From positions 1 through 7,454 of the forward strand of contig JALZUL010000200.1 of the NCBI GenBank assembly GCA_023301665.1: DNA of 7,454 bases, written 5' to 3'. This document shows positions 1-5,576 of this stretch, piece by piece; positions within the stretch are counted from its first letter, which is position 1, and each line of letters begins with the position of its first letter. The stretch is from Ascidiaceihabitans sp. (lineage in GTDB: Bacteria > Pseudomonadota > Alphaproteobacteria > Rhodobacterales > Rhodobacteraceae). The notes below the pieces were generated by a model that was not told where the DNA came from, did not search any database, and was given only the letters and a program-made list of their open reading frames with translations. The translations under genes and the position numbers were made by a program.

Positions 1-333
1 GCCGGGGTTTTCAAACAGCGCACGTAAACCCATGTTTAAAGACAGTGAATCAATCTTGCGTCCTAGTTCGGTGTCCTCAATAACTTCGATGAAATCTTTG
101 GCTGGGATAATGCGCCCAGTTTCATCCATGACGCGAATGAGACCTTCGTAAAATCCAACTTTTTTCGGGTCTCGAGATAACATTATTGGTTGATAGGCGA
201 GAAGCGTATTTTTGTGCTCAATGGCGGCTCGAACCATTTCGATGGTATGGCGATCACGATTTCCAACAGCAATGTCCAGCGGGCTTTGTAAGGCCGATGA
301 TGTCTTGCGCTCTGGTTTGTGCCGTCGACTCAC
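1..333 (-). CDS. EAL-domain protein, probable c-di-GMP phosphodiesterase (N-terminal part, cut by window edge)
   Basis: Reading the minus strand from a GTG at 333 gives 111 open codons that run out of the window at position 1, so the C-terminus is missing. A GGAGGG ribosome binding site (342-347) lies 8 nt before the GTG; an in-frame TTG at 339 is too close to it, and the ATG at 355 is out of frame. After about 40 polar residues the start of an EAL domain is visible: AYQP (46-49), then YEGLIR (62-67), where Glu63 is the metal-binding Glu of the EAL signature, then GRIIPAKDFI (73-82) and the helix with GRKIDSLSL. EAL enzymes hydrolyse cyclic di-GMP to pGpG. No GGDEF, PAS or membrane segment precedes the domain, so this looks like a stand-alone cytoplasmic EAL protein. 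The remaining catalytic residues are outside the window, so activity cannot be judged. It is divergent from tag. Confidence 0.82.
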   Translation of the reverse strand, partial: MSRRHKPERKTSSALQSPLDIAVGNRDRHTIEMVRAAIEHKNTLLAYQPIMLSRDPKKVGFYEGLIRVMDETGRIIPAKDFIEVIEDTELGRKIDSLSLNMGLRALFENPG

Positions 334-357
334 AGACAATTCCCTCCGTTGCCATAT

Positions 358-366
358 TTTATATCA
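358..366 (-). promoter_or_regulatory. Candidate extended -10 promoter of the EAL gene
   Basis: On the minus strand the sequence reads TGATATAAA, an extended -10 element (TGn next to TATAAA). Transcription would begin near 351, leaving a leader of about 18 nt that still contains the GGAGGG ribosome binding site of the GTG at 333. No good -35 hexamer is seen at the usual distance, which is acceptable for an extended -10. Based on pattern and spacing only. Confidence 0.45.
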
Positions 367-386
367 TTGGCTTTGATCATCTAACA

Positions 387-415
387 TTGTCTTAAAAATC
401 GCTTTTTGCTCTAAT
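387..415 (+). promoter_or_regulatory. Candidate promoter of tag
   Basis: TTGTCT (387-392) and TCTAAT (410-415) are 17 nt apart, and TG at 407-408 gives an extended -10 (TGCTCTAAT). Transcription would start near 422, about 25 nt before the tag GTG. It lies back to back with the EAL promoter, which is 20 to 30 nt away. Based on consensus matching only. Confidence 0.42.
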
Positions 416-447
416 TGGTCCAAAGTTTTAAATGAAAGTGAAATGCT

Positions 448-1017
448 GTGGATCGTTGCGGTTGGGCTGGCCCAGAACAAATTTATTTTGAGTATCACGA
501 TACGGAGTGGGGGGTGCCGGAATACGACAGTCGAGCCCTTTGGGAAAAACTTGTTCTGGATGGTTTTCAGGCTGGTTTGAGCTGGATTACCATATTGAAA
601 AAACGTGATAATTTTCGCGCAGCCTTTGCTAGCTTTAACCCCAATATCATCGCCGCATGGGGTGAAGAAGAGGTCGCGCGCTTGCTGCAAGACGCAGGCA
701 TCATAAGGCACCGCGGAAAGATCGAAGCGACTATTGGTAATGCGCGGGTTTGGCAAAAGATCGAACAACGCGAAGGATTTGATACGTTTTTGTGGAAATA
801 TGTTGACGGATCGCCGTTACAAAACCGGTGGAAAACACAAGCTGATGTCCCCGCATTCACTCCTTTATCCACTCAAATCTCAAAAGATCTCAAAAAAGAA
901 GGCTTTCGATTCTGTGGCCCGACAATTGTATATGCATTCATGCAGGCGGTTGGCCTCGTGAATGATCACATCATCACGTGTCACCGACATAGCGAAGTTG
1001 CCAAATTAATCCGGTGA
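448..1017 (+). CDS. tag: DNA-3-methyladenine glycosylase I
   Basis: This 189-residue protein matches the Tag family over its full length. The enzyme removes 3-methyladenine from alkylated DNA, the first step of base excision repair. The start is the GTG at 448: an in-frame TGA at 439-441 rules out anything earlier, nearby ATGs are out of frame, and the product begins MDRCGWAG as in E. coli Tag (MERCGW). The four zinc ligands of the family are present: Cys4, His17 (in EYHDTEWG), His174 and Cys178 (in LVNDHIITC). The 3-methyladenine pocket shows Tyr16 and Trp46 (in QAGLSWI). At position 38, where E. coli Tag has a base-contacting Glu, this protein has Asp (LDG instead of LEG). The AGIIRHRGKI segment belongs to the helix-hairpin-helix region. 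The ribosome binding site is weak (AAAGTGA upstream). It is probably monocistronic, since rpsD downstream has its own promoter. Confidence 0.95.
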   Translation: MDRCGWAGPEQIYFEYHDTEWGVPEYDSRALWEKLVLDGFQAGLSWITILKKRDNFRAAFASFNPNIIAAWGEEEVARLLQDAGIIRHRGKIEATIGNARVWQKIEQREGFDTFLWKYVDGSPLQNRWKTQADVPAFTPLSTQISKDLKKEGFRFCGPTIVYAFMQAVGLVNDHIITCHRHSEVAKLIR

Positions 1018-1024
1018 TACTGCG

Positions 1025-1052
1025 TTGACTCTGCTCAGATGCACCGTATAAG
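1025..1052 (+). promoter_or_regulatory. Probable sigma-70-type promoter of rpsD
   Basis: TTGACT (1025-1030) and TATAAG (1047-1052) are separated by 16 nt, each matching five of six consensus bases. It begins only 8 nt after the tag stop codon. The expected start near 1059 leaves an untranslated leader of about 105 nt before rpsD. The quality of the match fits a strongly expressed ribosomal protein gene. Confidence 0.65.
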
Positions 1053-1058
1053 CGCGAC

Positions 1059-1163
1059 TTCATTGGTGTTGGTGGCCCCTGCAAGGGGATGCCTGTCGGG
1101 GTTCGCCCAAAGGACAACGCCCTTCATAGCCAGAGATGGCACCCTTAACGAAGGAGATCAGTC
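1059..1163 (+). promoter_or_regulatory. rpsD 5' leader with possible ribosome-binding-site-sequestering structure
   Basis: The leader contains a perfect 5-bp hairpin, CCCCT-GCA-AGGGG (1076-1088), not followed by a T run and so not a terminator. A GGG-TTCG-CCC hairpin (1099-1108) follows, then GCC-AGAGAT-GGC (1129-1140). The ribosome binding site AAGGAG (1151-1156) can pair in two mutually exclusive ways: GAAGG (1150-1154) with CCTTC (1121-1125), enclosing the GCC/GGC hairpin, or AAGG (1151-1154) with CCTT (1143-1146) across an AACG loop. S4 represses its own operon translationally in E. coli and binds its own leader in Bacillus, so an autoregulatory element here is plausible. The pairings are seen by eye; regulation is inference. 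Confidence 0.4.
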
Positions 1164-1784
1164 GTGACTAAACGTACGTCTGCCAAGCATAAAATTGACC
1201 GCCGTATGGGCGAAAACATTTGGGGTCGCCCAAAATCACCAGTAAACCGTCGTGAATATGGCCCAGGCCAGCACGGTCAACGTCGTAAGGGCAAATTGTC
1301 CGACTTCGGTATTCAGTTGCGCGCAAAGCAAAAACTGAAAGGTTACTACGGCGATCTTACAGAGAAACAATTCCGTCGCATTTACGGTGAAGCCGTACGT
1401 GTTGGTGGCGATACGGGTGAAAACTTGATCGGCCTACTTGAGCGTCGTTTGGACGCTGTTGTGTACCGTGCTAAATTCGTAGCAACAGTTTTTGCTGCAC
1501 GCCAGTTCGTGAACCACGGCCACGTTAAAGTTAACGGCAAGAAAGTGAACATCCCTTCTTACCGTGTTAAAGAAGGTGACGTGATCGAAGTTCGTGATCG
1601 TTCCAAGCAATTGGCTGTTTTGATCGAAGCCACACAATTGGCTGAGCGCGACGTTCCTGATTACATGGACGTTGACCACTCAAAAATGACTGCAACGTTT
1701 GTTCGCACACCTACATTGGGCGACGTTCCGTACCCAGTTGTTATGGAACCAAACTTGGTTGTTGAATTCTACGCGAAGAACTAA
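1164..1784 (+). CDS. rpsD: 30S ribosomal protein S4
   Basis: This 206-residue protein is ribosomal protein S4, a primary 16S rRNA-binding protein that nucleates assembly of the 30S body and acts in decoding accuracy. The N-terminal domain (about 1-92) includes RREYGPGQHGQRR and YGDLTEKQFRRIY. The S4 RNA-binding domain (about 94-155) shows RRLDAVVYRAKF, ARQFVNHGHVKVNGKKV and the turn VKEGDVIEV. The ending LVVEFYAKN is typical of alphaproteobacterial S4. There are no cysteines, so it is the zinc-free C-minus type. The start is GTG, with AAGGAG 7 nt upstream. Arginine is encoded mostly by CGT, unlike the more mixed usage of neighbouring genes, which fits high expression. It is followed by an intrinsic terminator and appears to be a single-gene transcript rather than part of an alpha-operon. 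Confidence 0.98.
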   Translation: MTKRTSAKHKIDRRMGENIWGRPKSPVNRREYGPGQHGQRRKGKLSDFGIQLRAKQKLKGYYGDLTEKQFRRIYGEAVRVGGDTGENLIGLLERRLDAVVYRAKFVATVFAARQFVNHGHVKVNGKKVNIPSYRVKEGDVIEVRDRSKQLAVLIEATQLAERDVPDYMDVDHSKMTATFVRTPTLGDVPYPVVMEPNLVVEFYAKN

Positions 1785-1807
1785 TCTTCGCCGACATTCG
1801 AATAAAG

Positions 1808-1837
1808 AAAAGGCCGCTCTTTTGGGCGGCCTTTTTT
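1808..1837 (+). terminator. Intrinsic terminator of rpsD, possibly bidirectional
   Basis: A 10-bp stem pairs AAAAGGCCGC (1808-1817) with GCGGCCTTTT (1826-1835) across an 8-nt loop and is followed by a T run through 1837. It begins 24 nt after the rpsD stop. On the minus strand the same hairpin is followed by TTTTCTTTATT, so it could also end the flotillin transcript, whose stop codon is at 1890. Confidence 0.92.
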
Positions 1838-1889
1838 GTTGTGATATGGGGGGAGTACACATCAATCTGGTGTGATGAGTATGGCGGTT

Positions 1890-3542
1890 TTAAACACTCT
1901 CTTCTTCAATCTTGGGGTCTGGTATTTCACGTTCCTGAACGATGGGTTTGGCTTCAACGCCCAATGCCTTGGATGTTAAGCCAGCTACGCCGTCTTCCAT
2001 CGACAAGCCCAACTCGTCCCCGAGCTTCTTTAGTGCCGGCATTTGGACAGCCATCCCCATGATGGAATCGAGCGCTTGATTGACCACTGGCTTGTCAGCT
2101 GCCGTTGCGGTTGATGTACTGCCAAGGGATGGGCCATTTAAGCCACCGACATGATGGATTTTGATGCTGTCGATTTTCTCGGCAGGTTTGACCATTTGGG
2201 CCACGATCTCTGGCATTGCGTCTAGGCGGGCCATATCGATTTTCATCGAAATGAGCGCATCGGACAGGCTGTTCTCAGCGTTGGTAATCGCTTGGCGACC
2301 TTCTGCTTCGGCCAACAAGTCAGCTTTTTTCGCCTCAGCCTTGATCGTGATGGCGTCTGCTTCAGCTTGAGCTTCCTCACGCTTTGCATCAGCGCGGTCT
2401 TGGGCGGCGTCTTTTTGGGCGGCTGCTGCAAGACGGATTTGTGTGGCTTCACGTTCCGCCTCACGGGCGGCATCGATCAAAGCAATCTGCTTAGAGCGTT
2501 CCGCTTCGGCGACAGATTGGGCTGTAATCACAGCCTCCATCGCTTTGGTTGCTTCTGCACGTGCTAGATCTGCTGACGCACGGGCGCGGCTTTCCTCTTC
2601 GGATTTCTGTGCGATGATGATTTGGCGCTCTTGTTCGGCCACTTCAAGATCACGATCCTTACCAATTTCAGCGGAACGGATGGCTTCCTGACGTGTAATG
2701 CGGGCCTGTTCTTTTTCCTGTTCTGATTGTTCTTTGCGCCGTGAAATTTCGGATTGTTGAGCCGCTTTTAACGTTTCGAGCTCTTGAGCCTGCGCGATTT
2801 GGGCCTCTTGCTCATCACGTTCGATCAACAGCTTTTCGCGTTCGGCTTCCATGGCAGCGCGTCTGACGGCAACTTCTGAATCAGCGTCAATCTGTGCACG
2901 CTCTTTCTTTGAAGTCGCGATAACTTCTGCCAAGATACGCATGCCGACAGCGTTAAAGGCGTTGTTTTCATCCAAATTGTCAAATGGCGTTTGATCCAAA
3001 GCAGTCAATGAAACTGACTCTAATTCTAGACCGTTTTTCAACAGATCCTCGGAAACAGCATTCTGCACCTCTTGAACAAATTCGGCGCGGTTTTCATGTA
3101 GCTGATCCATCGTCATCTGTGCCGCAACTGCGCGCAACCCATCAACCAGTTTCCCCTCGATCATTTCGCGCAATTGCTCAACGTCAAAAGTGCGATCCCC
3201 TAATGTCTGAGCCGCGCGTGCGATGCCCTCGATCGTCGCATTGACCGAGACGTAGAATTCAACACCGACATCAACACGCATCCTGTCCTTGGTTATCAGC
3301 GCGGCTTCAGCGTTACGCTGTACTTCGAGGCGTAGGGTTTTCATGTTCACGGGGCTGACTTCGTGCAGCAAGGGCACAACGATAGTACCGCCGTCCATTA
3401 TCACCTTTTTCCCACCCATACCGGTTTTTACAAGTGACACTTCGCGAGTGGAGCGTTGGTATAGACGCCCCAGAACAAGGCCGATTAAAATAATGAATAC
3501 AAGAATGCTTCCGACAATAGTCAGGATAAGTTGGAACTGCAT
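1890..3542 (-). CDS. Flotillin family (SPFH) membrane scaffold protein, YqiK-like
   Basis: The 550-residue protein has the flotillin layout. One N-terminal membrane segment (about 5-27, ending GLVLGRLYQR) is followed by an SPFH/PHB domain (about 30-190, with VSLVKTGMGGKKVIMDGG, the VDVGVEFYVSV strand and FDNLDENNAFNAVG). A long Ala/Glu/Arg/Gln-rich coiled coil (about 205-425, with Glu-Ala repeats) comes next, then a C-terminal tail with GGLNGP and an acidic end (KIEEESV). Flotillins oligomerise through the coiled coil and organise membrane microdomains. The length and the pairing with a YqiJ-like gene point to the YqiK subgroup. GGGAG precedes the ATG at 3542. It follows the YqiJ-like gene by 74 nt on the same strand, so the two are probably co-transcribed. 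The protein has no cysteine, so no Cys palmitoylation site is available. Confidence 0.93.
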   Translation of the reverse strand: MQFQLILTIVGSILVFIILIGLVLGRLYQRSTREVSLVKTGMGGKKVIMDGGTIVVPLLHEVSPVNMKTLRLEVQRNAEAALITKDRMRVDVGVEFYVSVNATIEGIARAAQTLGDRTFDVEQLREMIEGKLVDGLRAVAAQMTMDQLHENRAEFVQEVQNAVSEDLLKNGLELESVSLTALDQTPFDNLDENNAFNAVGMRILAEVIATSKKERAQIDADSEVAVRRAAMEAEREKLLIERDEQEAQIAQAQELETLKAAQQSEISRRKEQSEQEKEQARITRQEAIRSAEIGKDRDLEVAEQERQIIIAQKSEEESRARASADLARAEATKAMEAVITAQSVAEAERSKQIALIDAAREAEREATQIRLAAAAQKDAAQDRADAKREEAQAEADAITIKAEAKKADLLAEAEGRQAITNAENSLSDALISMKIDMARLDAMPEIVAQMVKPAEKIDSIKIHHVGGLNGPSLGSTSTATAADKPVVNQALDSIMGMAVQMPALKKLGDELGLSMEDGVAGLTSKALGVEAKPIVQEREIPDPKIEEESV

Positions 3543-3616
3543 GAGTTCTCCCTTTTTCGTTTTGATTTTATGAAGCTGCGTTTGAAATTTGCGCTTAAGC
3601 AGGCGCAGGGCAGCGA

Positions 3617-4303
3617 TTAAGCGGAGAGGGCGACCAGACGGTAACCTTCATCCAAGTTTTTGCGCATGACGAGCACTTCAGTCCCTTGAGGGATGGTTTC
3701 GTCGTCGCACAAAGGTTCGGCGCGCAAGTAATGCGTGTTGCCGTACCCGTCGATGACACGAACTTCGGCAGGTTTGCCCCGCGATGCCGTGCCTTGGCTT
3801 ACCACACCGCGCCGACGCCCCAAGTGACGCTCTGATAACGCGGAGCTTTCGCTTTTGGGCAAAAGCCGTGCAAAGACACCTGCAAACCTTTTGGCAAACC
3901 AAAATCCACCGAAAGCTGATGGTATTGATACTATTAGTGCAGGCAATGGTGCGCCCAACACGCCAGATGCAAGTGTTTGTAGTGTCACCCCAATCAACCC
4001 AAAGCTAAGCAGCAATGCAGCAAGCCAGATCAGGGTTGGAACCTTACCAAGGCCCAACCAATCAGAACTGCTTGGCGTGCTGGCCACATCGACGTCTGCG
4101 TCGAAATCAGCAGCTTTACTGGCCAAGTCAAATCCATCAGGGGCGTCAAGATCTACATCAACGTCCAAATCTGCATCACTGTCCAATCCCAACAATGTTC
4201 CACCGAGCATGGCAGAGATTAATTCTAATCCCATCAACGCGAACAAAAGTCCGAGCGCTACGGAAAAAGGTAACAAGGCAGGGGCGAGTAACAGATCTAT
4301 CAT
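3617..4303 (-). CDS. YqiJ-like membrane protein with C-terminal OB-fold-type domain (NfeD-like flotillin partner)
   Basis: The 228-residue protein has a first membrane segment at about 10-38. An acidic loop follows, in which Asp alternates at 41, 43, 45, 47, 49, 51 and 53, with more Asp at 56, 59, 66, 68, 70 and 72. Two further membrane segments lie at about 89-113 and 116-137. The soluble C-terminal domain (about 155-228) looks like a small beta barrel (RRGVVSQGTASRGKPAEVRV, GTEVLVMRKN, YRLVAL). Such OB-fold domains are typical of NfeD and YqiJ proteins encoded beside flotillins, which they are thought to assist at the membrane. The ATG at 4303 has AAAGGA about 6 nt upstream. Assignment to the YqiJ family rests on layout, the flotillin neighbour and sequence feel; the exact Pfam family was not tested. 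Confidence 0.8.
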   Translation of the reverse strand: MIDLLLAPALLPFSVALGLLFALMGLELISAMLGGTLLGLDSDADLDVDVDLDAPDGFDLASKAADFDADVDVASTPSSSDWLGLGKVPTLIWLAALLLSFGLIGVTLQTLASGVLGAPLPALIVSIPSAFGGFWFAKRFAGVFARLLPKSESSALSERHLGRRRGVVSQGTASRGKPAEVRVIDGYGNTHYLRAEPLCDDETIPQGTEVLVMRKNLDEGYRLVALSA

Positions 4304-4490
4304 TGATGTCCTTTGGCTTATTGTATGCAGTCGTATACTGTAGGTGGGTACTTCACAGTCGCGTTACAAGGCTTAGGCGGGTAATTTGCTTAAAATTTCC
4401 CTTTATGGGAGTGTCCTCTTGAACGGTAAATCTGGCTTTTCTTGTTGCTCCGGGAACGGTATGTCAAAGCAGAACAAAAAGGCTGATGGT
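4304..4490. promoter_or_regulatory. Divergent intergenic region between the yqiJ-like gene and hisC
   Basis: This 187-nt region must supply promoters both ways. A palindromic GTATAC (4333-4338) gives TATACT (4334-4339) on the plus strand and TATACG on the minus strand, so it could be a shared -10 core. The plus strand has TTGGCT (4313-4318) at a short 15-nt spacing; no good minus -35 is seen. CAGT-CGTAT-ACTG (4328-4340) is a small inverted repeat over the same spot and could be an operator. No his-type leader peptide or attenuator is seen. The reading frame of hisC is open back to a TTG at 4386, but those codons do not resemble HisC. Confidence 0.35.
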
Positions 4491-5576
4491 ATGACTGCTA
4501 TAACTGCACAACCAGGAATTATGGACATTGAACTGTATCAAAGCGGTTCTGGCCATATTGAAGGCGTCGATAATGTGATCAAGCTAAGTTCAAATGAGAA
4601 CCCGCTTGGCCCGAGTGAGGCGGCAATCAAAGCTTATCAAAACGCAGCCTTTAGCTTGCATCGTTATCCTTCCTCCGATCAGGCCAGTTTGCGGGGCGCG
4701 ATTGGTGAGGTCTATGGTCTGGATCCAAACCGCGTGATCTGCGGTGCAGGATCGGACGAAATCATCGCTTTCTTGTGCCAAGCTTTTGCGGGCCCAGGGG
4801 ATGAGGTCATTCACACCGAACATGGTTTTGCAATGTATCGGATTTCTACACTTGCTGCGGGTGCGACCCCTGTGGAAGTATGCGAAAATGAACGCGTCAC
4901 GGACGTAGATGCGATCCTTGATGCTTGCAATGCCAAGACCAAGCTTGTGTTCATCGCCAACCCAAATAATCCTACGGGTACGATGATTGGCGAAGCTGAT
5001 CTGGCCCGTTTGGCTGATGGGATGCCTAAGCAAGCGATCCTTGTACTGGATGGCGCTTATGCAGAATACGTCGAAGGGTACGACGGTGGGGCGGCTTTGG
5101 TTGAGCAACGTGAAAACGTTTTCATGACGCGCACCTTCTCTAAGCTTTACGGCTTAGGAAGTCTCCGTGTTGGTTGGGGCTATGGCCCAGCTGCTTTGGT
5201 CGATGTTTTAAACCGCATTCGCGGGCCGTTTAACCTAAGCCAATCGGCATTGGATGCGGCAGAAGCAGCTTTGCGCGATATTGAGTACACAAACCACTGT
5301 CGCCGTGAAAACGAGAAATGGCGTGCATGGCTGGCCAATGGGTTGTCCGAGCTCGGGGTTCCATCTGATGTGAGCCAAGCCAATTTCGTACTGGCGCGCT
5401 TTGCCAATCAAGAAGAGGCTGAAAATTGCGACGCGTATTTGCAAACCCAAGGTTTGGTTGTTCGCCGCGTCGCCGGTTATAAATTACCCAATGCGCTGCG
5501 GATAACTGTGGGTGACGAAAGCGCCTGCCGTCAAGTTGTGCATGCTGTACGTAACTTTAAAGCAGGTGCAGCATGA
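4491..5576 (+). CDS. hisC: Histidinol-phosphate / aromatic aminotransferase (class II)
   Basis: From the ATG at 4491 the product has 361 residues, the usual HisC length, and begins MTAITAQPGIMDIELY, as expected for alphaproteobacterial HisC. An in-frame ATG at 4461 would add ten polar residues; neither has a strong ribosome binding site, and 4491 is preferred by family length. This fold-type I PLP enzyme shows SSNENPLGPS (33-42), GAGSDE (85-90), ANPNNPTG (156-163, PLP-ring Asn160), LDGAY (186-190, Asp187 to the pyridine N) and TFSKLYGLGSLRVGW, with Lys218 as the Schiff-base lysine and Arg226 for the substrate acid or phosphate. It converts imidazole acetol phosphate and glutamate to histidinol phosphate. 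Because it overlaps tyrC and no other his gene is nearby, it may also or mainly transaminate prephenate or 4-hydroxyphenylpyruvate, as known for some HisC homologues. Its stop overlaps the tyrC start (ATGA). Confidence 0.93.
   Translation: MTAITAQPGIMDIELYQSGSGHIEGVDNVIKLSSNENPLGPSEAAIKAYQNAAFSLHRYPSSDQASLRGAIGEVYGLDPNRVICGAGSDEIIAFLCQAFAGPGDEVIHTEHGFAMYRISTLAAGATPVEVCENERVTDVDAILDACNAKTKLVFIANPNNPTGTMIGEADLARLADGMPKQAILVLDGAYAEYVEGYDGGAALVEQRENVFMTRTFSKLYGLGSLRVGWGYGPAALVDVLNRIRGPFNLSQSALDAAEAALRDIEYTNHCRRENEKWRAWLANGLSELGVPSDVSQANFVLARFANQEEAENCDAYLQTQGLVVRRVAGYKLPNALRITVGDESACRQVVHAVRNFKAGAA

Noticed and set aside
186..395. Plus-strand open frame of 69 codons at the left end
   Set aside because: It lies antisense to the EAL gene, whose minus-strand product is clearly homologous to a known domain and has a good ribosome binding site.
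1076..1088. CCCCT-GCA-AGGGG hairpin considered as a terminator for tag
   Set aside because: No T run follows, and it lies downstream of a good rpsD promoter, so it fits better as part of the rpsD leader.
1434..1679. Antisense open frame inside rpsD
   Set aside because: Shadow of a highly conserved gene; the product has no recognisable features and no ribosome binding site stands out.
2161..2691. Plus-strand open frames opposite the flotillin coiled coil
   Set aside because: They are antisense by-products of Ala/Glu-rich codons in the coiled coil; the products are low-complexity Ser/Ala/Cys-rich strings.
2243..2760. Repetitive look of the flotillin coiled-coil region considered as a DNA repeat array or CRISPR
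   Set aside because: No exact repeats with regular spacing; the similarity is only from Ala/Glu/Arg codon composition.
3590..3607. Hairpin TGCGC-8 nt-GCGCA between the yqiJ-like gene and the flotillin gene
   Set aside because: Only 5 bp and no T run on the minus strand, so not credible as a terminator; the two genes are more likely one transcript.
3855..4422. Long plus-strand open frames (162 and 135 codons) across the yqiJ-like gene
   Set aside because: They are Ser/Asn/Arg-rich mirror images of the Asp- and Leu-rich minus-strand gene, caused by its skewed codons; the minus-strand product has coherent membrane segments and a domain.
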